From: Chloroflexota bacterium
Lineage (GTDB): Bacteria; Chloroflexota; Anaerolineae; Anaerolineales; Villigracilaceae
DNA length: 64,000 nucleotides
Direction: 5' to 3'
NCBI GenBank assembly: GCA_013388855.1
Contig: JACAEM010000035.1
Span: forward strand, 1 to 64,000
Shown: piece by piece, positions 43,988-53,400 of the stretch
How the letters are laid out: each line of letters begins with the position of its first letter
Numbering within the stretch: the stretch's first letter is position 1
Program-made: the position numbers and the translations under genes
The notes under the pieces: model-generated
The model's database searches: none
What the model was told of the DNA's origin: nothing
The model's input: only the letters and a program-made list of their open reading frames with translations

Positions 43988-44015
43988 TTCATAGGATAAT
44001 CAGCCTGACTGTCAA
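43988..44015 (-). promoter_or_regulatory. Candidate promoter of the KASIII gene
   Basis: On the minus strand TTGACA (44010-44015), a 16-base spacer and TATGAA (43988-43993). A second TTGACA is at 44040-44045, 30 bp upstream. The implied leader is about 65 bases. Confidence 0.5.
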
Positions 44016-44046
44016 AACCAATCAGACTTGCACAAATCCTGTCAAG

Positions 44047-44091
44047 CAAGGATTAAAGAACTGTTGCCACCCCATAGAGGCGGCAACAGTT
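44047..44091 (-). terminator. Terminator candidate of the FHA-ABC/kinase operon
   Basis: On the minus strand AACTGTTGCC (44082-44091) pairs with GGCAACAGTT (44059-44068) over a 13-base loop, followed by CTTTAATCC, a weak T-tract. It is about 32 bases after the kinase stop. Confidence 0.65.
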
Positions 44092-44122
44092 CGGGGTATC
44101 AACGCAATCTTTCAGGAAACTC

Positions 44123-45862
44123 TCAAGGCAAATCCACACAATTGCCGCTGTTCAGTTGAATCGAGTGATTCGGATTGGCAACCAGCGCGCACATTTGGGT
44201 TGCATTCGCCGGGCGATTCGCTGGGCCATATCCGGTGAAGGGCGGATCGCCATATCGTCCCCAGGTTAACTTCCAAGGGCCGGCATTCGGCGCACCCGCC
44301 TGTTCGGGTGGCACGGAATTGAAAAACATATGCACATGCAGGGATGGGGATTCAGGGAAATTGTGGACTTCATAATTCACCACATAGACATTGCTTTCAA
44401 GCAGAATGCTTGTGATGACAACATACGGTGTTTCCGGCGTTGGAGTGAACGGAATCGGCGTCTCGGTTGGAGTTTCCGTCGGGATGACAGGTGTCTCGGT
44501 CGAATCAGGGGCTGTTGTTGGAGTGAAAGTCTCTGTACTGAGAAGCACAAAAGCCGTCGGTTCTTCCGTCGCAGAATTGGCGCCGCGATTCATAAAACTG
44601 TTGACCAGGAAAATTCCGCCAAAGATCAGACACGCCGCTCCGATTAATCCACCAGCAACCAACGGTAGTGATAGCTTGAATCTCCTGGTCTGCATGCCAG
44701 CGTCCGAAGCTTTCGGCAATGGGGCAGGACTCGCCGCCAAATTTTCGATTGCCGTTCCACCGATGTTTCCTCCACCACCTGATGTTACCATACCCGGCTG
44801 AGGCTTGCTTTCCATGACCGTTCCCTGCGGAGTAGAGAGGGGCCCACTTTCCACGACTGTTCCCATCGGGCTTGGAGGAAGAGGCCCATTTTCAACAACA
44901 GTCCCTTTTCCGGCAGGCGAAGATTCGTATATGGTAGCGTCAAGATTGGCAGAAGCAAGCGGAGATTCCTCGATCATGGTTCCGCCCAAGGCGGTCGCTG
45001 CGGATGCCCCGGACTTGATCCGCGCCACGACATTCCGCAAAGCGGCTGCCATTTGGGCACACGTCTGAAAGCGATCATTTGGATCTTTGGCAAGCGCCTT
45101 GTTGATGATCGCCACAAGATCATCCGGCACATCCGGGTTGAGTTTTCTCGGGTCTGGCACCGGGTCATTGACGTGCATCATCATCAGGGTCATGGCGGAA
45201 TCGGCTTCAAAGGGTGGACGACCACCGACCATTTCAAATAAAGTCACGCCAAGGGAATAAATATCCGTGCGGCGGTCAGGACGCTCACCTTTAATCTGTT
45301 CGGGAGACATATACATCGCCGTCCCGACCACCGCGCCGGTCGCCGTGTGCCTCTGCCCGCCGACGATTTTGGCAATACCGAAATCCATCAGGATTACCTG
45401 ACCGTGGGTATTGAGCATCAGATTGGCAGGTTTTATGTCACGGTGGATCATCCCGCGCTGATGGGCGTAATCCACAGCATCGCAGATGTCAGCCATGTAT
45501 TCCGCCGCTTTTACCACGGACAATTTCCTTCCTCCATCGTTCAAGCGTTTAAGATGCTGCTGGATCGTCTCCCCCGGTACAAACTCCAATACCATGAAGT
45601 AGACATCGTCATCCTGATTAAAATCGTACACCTGAATAATGCCGGGATGACGCAACTGCGCCACAGCGGTTGCCTCCTCTTCAAATCGTTTCACAAAATC
45701 CGGGTCACTGGACAGATGCGAGTGGATCATCTTGACAGCCACCACCCGCTTTAGGTTTGGGTCGGTGGCTTTGTACACCGCGGACATGCCTCCCTGCCCC
45801 AGCATCTCTTCGATCAAATATCGATTGCCCAGTTTCTTTCCTATCCACTTTGATTTTGCCAT
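44123..45862 (-). CDS. PknB-type Ser/Thr kinase with T-x-x-E repeat linker
   Basis: A 579-residue transmembrane kinase. The catalytic domain (about 14-280) has the Gly-rich loop LGQGGMSAVY, the ATP Lys in VAVKMI (Lys44), HRDIKPANLML (140-150), DFG (160-162) and the GTAMYMSPEQ activation-segment end (about 180-189). The linker (about 290-390) contains six (G/A)T-x-x-E motifs with Thr at 295, 310, 321, 335, 348 and 370. One membrane helix lies at about 397-423, then a Thr/Pro stalk and an extracellular domain of about 100 residues with two Cys. No PASTA repeats. Last gene of the FHA-ABC operon. Confidence 0.9.
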   Translation of the reverse strand: MAKSKWIGKKLGNRYLIEEMLGQGGMSAVYKATDPNLKRVVAVKMIHSHLSSDPDFVKRFEEEATAVAQLRHPGIIQVYDFNQDDDVYFMVLEFVPGETIQQHLKRLNDGGRKLSVVKAAEYMADICDAVDYAHQRGMIHRDIKPANLMLNTHGQVILMDFGIAKIVGGQRHTATGAVVGTAMYMSPEQIKGERPDRRTDIYSLGVTLFEMVGGRPPFEADSAMTLMMMHVNDPVPDPRKLNPDVPDDLVAIINKALAKDPNDRFQTCAQMAAALRNVVARIKSGASAATALGGTMIEESPLASANLDATIYESSPAGKGTVVENGPLPPSPMGTVVESGPLSTPQGTVMESKPQPGMVTSGGGGNIGGTAIENLAASPAPLPKASDAGMQTRRFKLSLPLVAGGLIGAACLIFGGIFLVNSFMNRGANSATEEPTAFVLLSTETFTPTTAPDSTETPVIPTETPTETPIPFTPTPETPYVVITSILLESNVYVVNYEVHNFPESPSLHVHMFFNSVPPEQAGAPNAGPWKLTWGRYGDPPFTGYGPANRPANATQMCALVANPNHSIQLNSGNCVDLP

Positions 45863-45905
45863 CTCGTCTCCTCAATCTCTGCTTTGTCCATCAGACAGCC
45901 GGGAA

Positions 45906-46922
45906 CTACTCAATGAGCCACAGCCAGCCATTATCGAATTGACAGGAAGTGCGCCCCGACTCGCTGAGAGCTACGAGCGCGACAAACCCGCGTTCAAAAA
46001 CCTTATCTGCATTTTGGAAGGCTCTTTGCCGGGCGCGGAAATTCGATTGGATTTGTTCGACCACCGCGTCGTATTCCGCCTTCTGCGCCAGATATTTTGC
46101 CATTGCCTCGACGTTTGACTCATCCGCCGGCCTCTTCGGCTCAGGCGGAAGGTTGGGAGAAGGCGGCGGGCTGCTGGGGTCCACCTCTCCCACCAGCGTA
46201 CCGTTGGTATAGATCCAAAATCTGTCCGCGCGACCAACAACGGTCAAACGGTTGGTGGTGTCGTTCTTCGCCTGAAAACTTGGGTCGATTCCATAGGCAT
46301 AAATATCCTGCCCGGTGACAACATCCCCCTCCGACATGGTGGCAAACAAAACGTGTCCGCTGGCGCCGCGTGTGGCAATGACCAGATACTGACTCAACGC
46401 GTCCTGCCTGCCATCGGATCGAAGCACAAAACCACAGCCAGAGGTACCATACTGTGTATTCCAGGTGATATCGGCGGAGACCACAAAATCCTGGGCCAGC
46501 GTCGCAATAAAATAATTGACATAGTCATACTGCATGTAGCCCTCTACATCCAAAGACACAGGCGGATGGATCCACCCCATGCGCCCTCTTGTCGGATCAA
46601 CTCCATATTTGGGTAATTCCGCCAGAATGGGAGCGACCGCCGTAGCAGTCGCTGATTGCGCATCGGCGCTCAACGCATCCAACGCGCCCTGGGTTGCCGC
46701 GGCGACCTGAGCCTGGATCGTCGCCTCAGCCTTTGCCGTCTCAATCGGGGCATTCGGATTCTGCTCTTGAGCCGCCACAACAGTAGCCGTCTGCCGTACA
46801 GACGCGCTAATCGCGTCGAGTGTGGCTTGTTTCGCCGGGTCATTTTCCCCGCCGTCGCAAGCCCCCAACACAATAGCAAGCGTAATCAGGAGAAATACTG
46901 TCAGCAGGGTGTTCAGCTTCAT
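45906..46922 (-). CDS. Exported lipoprotein with lectin-like and Pro-rich helical parts
   Basis: A 338-residue lipoprotein with lipobox LGAC (Cys about residue 22) and an Ala/Thr/Gln-rich helical stalk (about 30-100). A strand-rich domain resembling concanavalin-A-like folds follows (FVVSADITWNTQYGTSGCGF, then RLTVVGRADRFWIYTNGTLVGE, about 130-245). After SSPPPSPNLPPEP comes a helical segment (about 270-303) that matches part of the adjacent ABC transporter. The ATG is one base after the transporter stop (TGAGATG), so the two are coupled. Family otherwise unrecognised. Confidence 0.7.
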   Translation of the reverse strand: MKLNTLLTVFLLITLAIVLGACDGGENDPAKQATLDAISASVRQTATVVAAQEQNPNAPIETAKAEATIQAQVAAATQGALDALSADAQSATATAVAPILAELPKYGVDPTRGRMGWIHPPVSLDVEGYMQYDYVNYFIATLAQDFVVSADITWNTQYGTSGCGFVLRSDGRQDALSQYLVIATRGASGHVLFATMSEGDVVTGQDIYAYGIDPSFQAKNDTTNRLTVVGRADRFWIYTNGTLVGEVDPSSPPPSPNLPPEPKRPADESNVEAMAKYLAQKAEYDAVVEQIQSNFRARQRAFQNADKVFERGFVALVALSESGRTSCQFDNGWLWLIE

Positions 46923-46923
46923 C

Positions 46924-49900
46924 TCAGATCACATCTTTTCTTTTTTGCAGAAACAATATCGTCCCAAACAGAATTAGAATGATGAAGGACTGAACCAGCC
47001 AGGTTTTGGTGATCTTTGCGATGTAGGCACCGGTATCCTCCTTATTGACCGCCGTCCAGCCGAGGTCCGTATAAAACTTGTTGACAGCGAACTCAGCCGG
47101 GGAAACTGCCGATCCTTGACCAACCTGCCATAAAGCCAGCGCTTCCTGATAGGCAATGACCTCGCTCTTGTACACTTCCGACTGTGCCTGGTAGGCTTCG
47201 ATTTGTTTTTTATAATCCTCTTGAATGGCGGTTACCTGAGCTTCCCACTCTTGTAATTTCAGGAAGAAATCAGCCATCGCCACATTATCGGACTGGTCAA
47301 GCGGCTGGACAGGTCGTTCAGGAAGGACAGGTTCCGGAGGCGGAGGAGGAAGCGGCGCAGGCTCCACAGGCGGAGGCTGATCCACGGCAGGATCGTAAAA
47401 ACTGCCCAACCCTGGGAAATTGCAAGATTCCTGCTTGAGCATGTTCAAGCCCATGCAACGGCAATTATTCTTTTTCTTATCTTCAAGCGTCATCGCCGCC
47501 CGCACATCCGGCGGCAACGACCAGCAAACATCCGCCGCGAGATCGGAGCCGGGCCCTGTAATACTCATCAGGGCCTCGAATGCCCAACGCGTGGAGGTCG
47601 GTGCACTGACAAATGTCGGTAACGGGATCAGCGCGCCGCCCAACACGATCTGCGGCAACATCAGGATAATCACCAACAGTGGAGCGGAACTGGCATTGGG
47701 GGCAAGCGCCGAGGCGAATAATCCCAGCATCATACCAGCAAGGGTAGCCAATGTCAGTGTGATGTACACCTGAAAAAATTCCAGGGTGCCGCCCGGCATG
47801 TCAAAGGCAAGATAATGGACAACTGTGTAGGCAAGCGCCTGATATAACGCCAGCAATGCAGCAACCCATACCTTCGACAGGACGTATGGCAGAATTTTTA
47901 AATTGACCAACCGCTCTCGTTTGTAGACTTCCTGCTCTTTGACGATCTCGCGCATTTGGGAGATTCCACCCACCAGTACACCGTATATCGTCAACAAAAA
48001 CAACGTAATAATGACACGCGCCGCGTCACCGGTGTTGAAATCAAACGGGTTTCTGCCCATAACCACTGAAAGAACAACATCCAGCAGACTCACCAACGGC
48101 GCGGTCGCCAGCATGAGCGCCAGTCCAAACCGATCTCGAGTCAGAATCTTCAAATTGCGGGCGGATAGGATCATAAACTGCCGAAGAGCAGAGACCTGTT
48201 TGTTCCCTCCTGATGCAGCGGTTTTCCGGGGAGCCTGTTTGGATTCCGGTATGGTGGCCGCTTTTTCGGGTGAAAGTTTTCCTTCAAGCGGCTTGGCAAC
48301 ATACTTTTGGTATGCCGCGCTTTCCCGGTAACGTTTTGCCCAATCTTCAGCCTTGCCATTCGATGGGTTGTCGAGGATGGCATAAATTTCATCGAATTCG
48401 ATCTTACCCGCGCGACGTTCACGTTCCGAACGATAGGCATTGAAATATTCCAGCGCCTCTTCCGGTGGGCCAAACCATGCAAGGTATCCGCCGCGCGCCA
48501 GGAAGATGACCTTATCCGCCAGCATCACATTCTTTGTGGCGTGCGTGATGAGGATAATCGTACGTCCCTGATCGGCAAGACGGCGCATCAACTGCATCAA
48601 CGCGGTTTCTGTCCCGGGGTCGAGACCGGAAGTCGGCTCATCCAGGAAGAAAAGCCCGGGTTTGGTAAGCAATTCGACGCCGATGGAGACGCGCTTCTGT
48701 TGCCCGCCGCTCAAACCGCTGATCTGGACATCCTTCCGGTGAGTAAGATCCAAATCAGCAAGGACCTCCATCACGCGTTTCTGTCTTTCCTCCGGCGTTG
48801 TATCGCCGGGCATCCGTAATTGCGCGGCATAATCCAATGCCTGATAGACGGTCAACTCCATGTGGATGATGTCTTTTTGCGGGACAAACCCGATATCGTT
48901 ACGGATGGCGTCGAAGTGAGTGTAAATGTCAATATCGTTGACCAGCACACGGGAGGGGGCAGTCGCCGGGCGGTACCCCGCGACTGCATCCACAAATGTG
49001 GATTTTCCGCCGCCGCTCTGCCCGACAACGACAATGAATTCACGAGGCTTGAACGCCACGGAAATATTTTGAAGAATGTTCAGGTCCTTGCGCACCCATT
49101 TGTTAAGATTGATAACATCCACACGCAAGCCGTTACTATCGTCGTATTTGGCAAGTTGATCCTTTCCCATCACGAACCGATATTGCCCAATGCGGATCGT
49201 ATCCTCAGGTTTCAACCAGACGGAGCCTTCAATCCGTTCGCCATTGACAAAAGTCCCGTTTGAACTGCGCAAATCTTCCACACGATACCGCTGACCAACT
49301 CTCTCCACCTGCGCGTGGAAACGCGACACATTAGGTGATGACAAAACAACGTCATTGCCGGGATCGCGTCCAATCTGAATCAGAGTCTTTTCACCAAATA
49401 CGATATCCTGCTCAAGTTCCCCGGTTGTTTCTCCTGGAACGATATATGAGATCGTGACCATCATGCCCGGATCAAGACTACCGACCCTGAGAATATCTCC
49501 ATGGCGTAAAACACGCGGTTCTTCCAGCGGACGACCTTCAAACAGAAGCGGGTTTTTGGCTTCCGGCAAAACCGTTATTTTATATCCGTCATCAATTTTG
49601 TCCAGGCGCGCATGTTGGCGCGAGACAATCGGGGAAGGGATGAGAATATTATTCTCCTCCCCTCGTCCAATCATCAGGCTTTGACCTGTCAATTTGTGGG
49701 TCTTTGGATTTTCTCCGGCGATAGTCACGATCAGTTGAGGCGGCCCAGCATCGACGCGAGAAAGTAGGGGCTCCTCGCCGATCGTCGTCTGCATAACGCT
49801 GGCAGGCATGGCAGGAGCCGGGTGCGCCACTGTCTCCATGGGGAGGGCTTTTCTCTCAACAACAGGCGCTTCGTAGCGCAGGATGATCGCCCGGCCTAAG

Positions 49901-50175
49901 CGGATCTGGTCGCCTGAAGTTAGCGCCCTGCGCCCAGATAGCTTCTGGTCGTTGACAAACGTCCCATTACTGCTTCCCAGATCTTCCACTGCATACCCAT
50001 CCCCGTCGCGCACCAGCCGGGCATGACGTCTCGATACAGCCGGGGACGCAATGGTCAGGTCCGCGCCCTCGTCGCGGCCGATGACAATTTCCGGTTTATT
50101 CAGTTCGACTTCTTTGGAAGAAGGAGCGCTTTGATCGCTGACAAGAATGATTCGATAACTGCTCGATTGGGTCAC
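46924..50175 (-). CDS. Triple-FHA ABC transporter (Rv1747-like)
   Basis: A 1083-residue fusion protein. FHA1 (about 8-102; SRRHA 48-52, SSNGT 68-72) and FHA3 (about 255-340; SRFHA 284-288, SSNGT 304-308) keep the phosphothreonine-binding residues. FHA2 (about 147-245; SRQHA 185-189) has lost the SxNGT loop. The ATPase has Walker A GQSGGGKS (385-392) and LSGGQQKRVSIG. An ABC2 membrane domain (about 720-1083) has an extracellular Pro-rich and coiled-coil loop at about 928-1015 before the last helix. The GTG start at 50175 follows AAAAGGA; the in-frame ATG at 50229 has no ribosome binding site. Export substrate unknown. Confidence 0.9.
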   Translation of the reverse strand: MTQSSSYRIILVSDQSAPSSKEVELNKPEIVIGRDEGADLTIASPAVSRRHARLVRDGDGYAVEDLGSSNGTFVNDQKLSGRRALTSGDQIRLGRAIILRYEAPVVERKALPMETVAHPAPAMPASVMQTTIGEEPLLSRVDAGPPQLIVTIAGENPKTHKLTGQSLMIGRGEENNILIPSPIVSRQHARLDKIDDGYKITVLPEAKNPLLFEGRPLEEPRVLRHGDILRVGSLDPGMMVTISYIVPGETTGELEQDIVFGEKTLIQIGRDPGNDVVLSSPNVSRFHAQVERVGQRYRVEDLRSSNGTFVNGERIEGSVWLKPEDTIRIGQYRFVMGKDQLAKYDDSNGLRVDVINLNKWVRKDLNILQNISVAFKPREFIVVVGQSGGGKSTFVDAVAGYRPATAPSRVLVNDIDIYTHFDAIRNDIGFVPQKDIIHMELTVYQALDYAAQLRMPGDTTPEERQKRVMEVLADLDLTHRKDVQISGLSGGQQKRVSIGVELLTKPGLFFLDEPTSGLDPGTETALMQLMRRLADQGRTIILITHATKNVMLADKVIFLARGGYLAWFGPPEEALEYFNAYRSERERRAGKIEFDEIYAILDNPSNGKAEDWAKRYRESAAYQKYVAKPLEGKLSPEKAATIPESKQAPRKTAASGGNKQVSALRQFMILSARNLKILTRDRFGLALMLATAPLVSLLDVVLSVVMGRNPFDFNTGDAARVIITLFLLTIYGVLVGGISQMREIVKEQEVYKRERLVNLKILPYVLSKVWVAALLALYQALAYTVVHYLAFDMPGGTLEFFQVYITLTLATLAGMMLGLFASALAPNASSAPLLVIILMLPQIVLGGALIPLPTFVSAPTSTRWAFEALMSITGPGSDLAADVCWSLPPDVRAAMTLEDKKKNNCRCMGLNMLKQESCNFPGLGSFYDPAVDQPPPVEPAPLPPPPPEPVLPERPVQPLDQSDNVAMADFFLKLQEWEAQVTAIQEDYKKQIEAYQAQSEVYKSEVIAYQEALALWQVGQGSAVSPAEFAVNKFYTDLGWTAVNKEDTGAYIAKITKTWLVQSFIILILFGTILFLQKRKDVI

Positions 50176-50191
50176 GTGTCTGTTCCTTTTG

Positions 50192-50204
50192 CCATAAGTT
50201 ATGG
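50192..50204. promoter_or_regulatory. Small palindrome in the divergent intergenic region
   Basis: CCATAAGTTATGG is a perfect 13-base palindrome 16 bases upstream of the FHA-ABC start. It could be an operator; nothing else supports this. Confidence 0.3.
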
Positions 50205-50370
50205 ACAAACCTGCGCCTGAGATACCCAACTTTTACCAGCAAAAAGTGATCAAATTTCCCCTCAAGCTACAAAAAATAGATAAATTGCATAATAATGGGA
50301 AAGATTATACCTTTCCGCAAGAACCAATGTCAAGGAAATCAAGATGCATAGGAAGGATTGACTGCTTTTG

Positions 50371-50379
50371 TGTTATAAA
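50371..50379 (+). promoter_or_regulatory. Extended -10 promoter of the megasynthase
   Basis: TGTTATAAA contains a TGn extension and a good -10 (TATAAA), 32 bases before the ATG. The -35 is poor, as is usual for extended -10 promoters. The ribosome binding site is weak (TTAGGTAG). The region 50176-50411 also carries the start of the FHA-ABC operon in the other direction. Confidence 0.45.
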
Positions 50380-50411
50380 TGAAAAATTAGACCAGTTTAG
50401 GTAGATTTACT

Positions 50412-53400
50412 ATGAAGCAATCATCTCCAACTTTTTCCCCTTCGCCTTCATTTCGCACTCTGCTTGAACTTCTGCAAACTCGCGCGCAGGAACAGCCTGA
50501 TCGCCTCGCCTATCGTTTTATTCAGGATAACGATCAAGAAATCGTCACAATTACCTATGGGGAGTTGGATCGACAAGCGCGCGCCATCGGCGCGTGGCTG
50601 GAGAGTCATAACGCGGGCGGTGAGCGCGCCCTGCTTTTATACCCTCCGGGGCTGGAATATATCGCTTCGTTCTTCGGATGTCTGTATGCAGGCGTGACTG
50701 CCGTCCCTGCCTACCCGCCGCGTCTCAACCGTCCCGTACCGCGCATTCAGGCGATTGTGGATGATTCCAAATCCACGTTTGCGTTGACCACCTCGACCAT
50801 CCTTCACAACATCGAACAAAGATTCGAGCACGCGCCCGATCTAAAGGCATTACACTGGTTGAACACGGAGCAGGTCCCGGCTGGGATGGAAGCGGATTGG
50901 CATCATCCAGAGATCACATCCGATACACTGGCATTCCTCCAATACACATCCGGTTCCACCAGTCAACCCAAAGGTGTAATGTTGACACACGGCAACCTTA
51001 TGCACAACCTCAAAGCCATTCGCCACGGTTTTCAATTGGACGACAATGCTTCGGGGGTTTTTTGGTTGCCGAGCTATCACGACATGGGACTTATCGGCGG
51101 CATCCTCGAACCAATGTATATCAACGGACCATCCACACTGATGTCGCCTGTTTCGTTCCTGCAACGACCGTTCCGCTGGCTCGAAGCAATCAGCCGATAT
51201 AAAGGGACGACAAGCGGCGCCCCCAACTTCGCCTATGACCTGTGTGTGGATAAAATTTCCTCCGAACAGATCGATACTCTGGATTTGAGTTCGTGGTCTC
51301 TGGCGTTTTGTGGAGCCGAACCAATCCGCCCCGAAACTCTCGAACGCTTCGCACGGACCTTTGAGCGGTGCGGCTTTCGAAGGAGTTCCTTCTACCCGTG
51401 TTTTGGGATGGCGGAAAGCACGCTCATCGTCTCCGGCGGCGACGGGCCCGCTGAGCCGCGCACGCTGACGGTGAATCGTAAATCGCTAGAGCGCGACAAA
51501 GTGGAACTTGCCTCCACCGGAGACGAGTCTGCATTGACGATGGTCAATTGCGGCAAATCCATGATTGACCAACGAATCGTCATCGTCAACCCAAGCACGT
51601 TCGAAGAATGCGCTTCCGATGAAGTTGGCGAGATATGGGTGGCAGGTCCCAGTGTGGCACAGGGATATTGGGGGTTGGAAGAGGAAACACGCAATCATTT
51701 TCAGGCACATGTGGCAAATACAGGCGAAGGTCCGTTTTTGCGAACTGGCGACCTTGGTTTTCTGCATGAAGGCGAACTCTTTGTCACGGGCCGCTTGAAA
51801 GACTTGATTATTATTCACGGAAGCAATCATTACCCTCAGGATATTGAACTCACTGTCGAGTCTTCGCATACTGCTTTACAACCCTCAGCAGGCGCCGCCT
51901 TCTCCGTGACCGACGCAGGCAAGGAAAAATTGGTCATCGTCCAAGAAGTCACGCGGCAAGGCAGGCAGGCGGATATCAACGAAGTAACCTCTGCCATCCG
52001 TCAAGCTGTTGCCGAAAAACATGATCTGCAAGTTTTCGCCATCGTCCTCGTCAAACCGATGAGCATCCCCAAAACTTCCAGCGGAAAGATCCAACGCCGC
52101 GCCACGAAGAACGCTTTTTTGAGTGGAGAGTTGGAAATGGTTGGAGAGTGGCGGGCAAAGAGTTCCCCTCTTCCAGCGGAACGTGTGCCCGAAAGGGTAG
52201 AGGGGTCAGGGGGTGAGGAGAAAGTCAACCCTACACCCAACAAACCCTCCTCTGAAATCCAAACCTTCCTTCTCACCCGCATCGCCTCCATCCTCGAAAT
52301 GGACGCCTCCGCCATCGACCCGCATCAACCTTTCACCTATTACGGACTCGGCTCCGTCCAAGCGGTCAGCCTTACGGGCGACCTCGAAACCTTTCTCAAC
52401 CGCAAACTCTCCCCCACCCTCGCATGGGATTACCCAACTATTGAATTACTTGCAAATCATTTAGCAAACGATATACGACCACAACAAACAAAGCCAGCAC
52501 CGAAACCAATTCAACCCACTTCGAATTACATAAAAGAACCGATAGCCATCATCGGCTTGAGCTGTCGCTTCCCGCAGGCACCCAATCCACAAGCCTTTTG
52601 GGAACTCCTCCGCAACGGCGTGGATGCGATCACCGAGGTCCCGCCCGACCGTTGGGATGTGGACGCCTTCCATTCTGAGAGTCCCGATCCCGGAAAAGTC
52701 ACGACCCGCTTCGGCGGCTTCCTTGATAACGTGGACTTATTCGACCCTGCCTTTTTTGGGATTTCCCCACGAGAAGCCGCTCGCATGGATCCTCAACAAC
52801 GCCTCCTTCTGGAAGTAAGCTGGGAGGCGCTCGAAAATGCTTTCATCCCGCCTCAATCCCTCGCAGGAACTCGCACGGGTGTTTTCATCGGTATCAGCAG
52901 TTACGATTACTCCCGCCTGCAATTCGACGACCCCGAAATGATCGACGCCTATGCAGGCACGGGCAACGCGCACAGTATTGCCGCGAATCGTCTGTCCTAT
53001 GTCTTCGACTTGCGCGGTCCCAGCATGGCGGTTGATACGGCTTGTTCATCATCTTTGGTAGCGACACATTTGGCGGTTCAAAGCCTGCGAAACGGCGAAA
53101 CCGATCTGGCAGTGGCAGGCGGCGTAAATCTCATTCTCACCCCCGAACTGACCATTACCTTCTCACAAGCACGGATGCTCTCGCCCGATGGTCGCTGCAA
53201 GACCTTCGACGCCAGCGCCAATGGTTACGTCCGTGGCGAGGGATGCGGCGTTGTCGTGCTCAAACGTTTCTCCGATGCGTTGCGCGATGGCGACAACATC
53301 CTTGCATTGATTCGCGGTTCTGCAATTAATCAAGATGGTCGCAGTAACGGCTTGACCGCGCCGAACGGATTGGCGCAGCAAGATGTCATTCGTTACGCGC

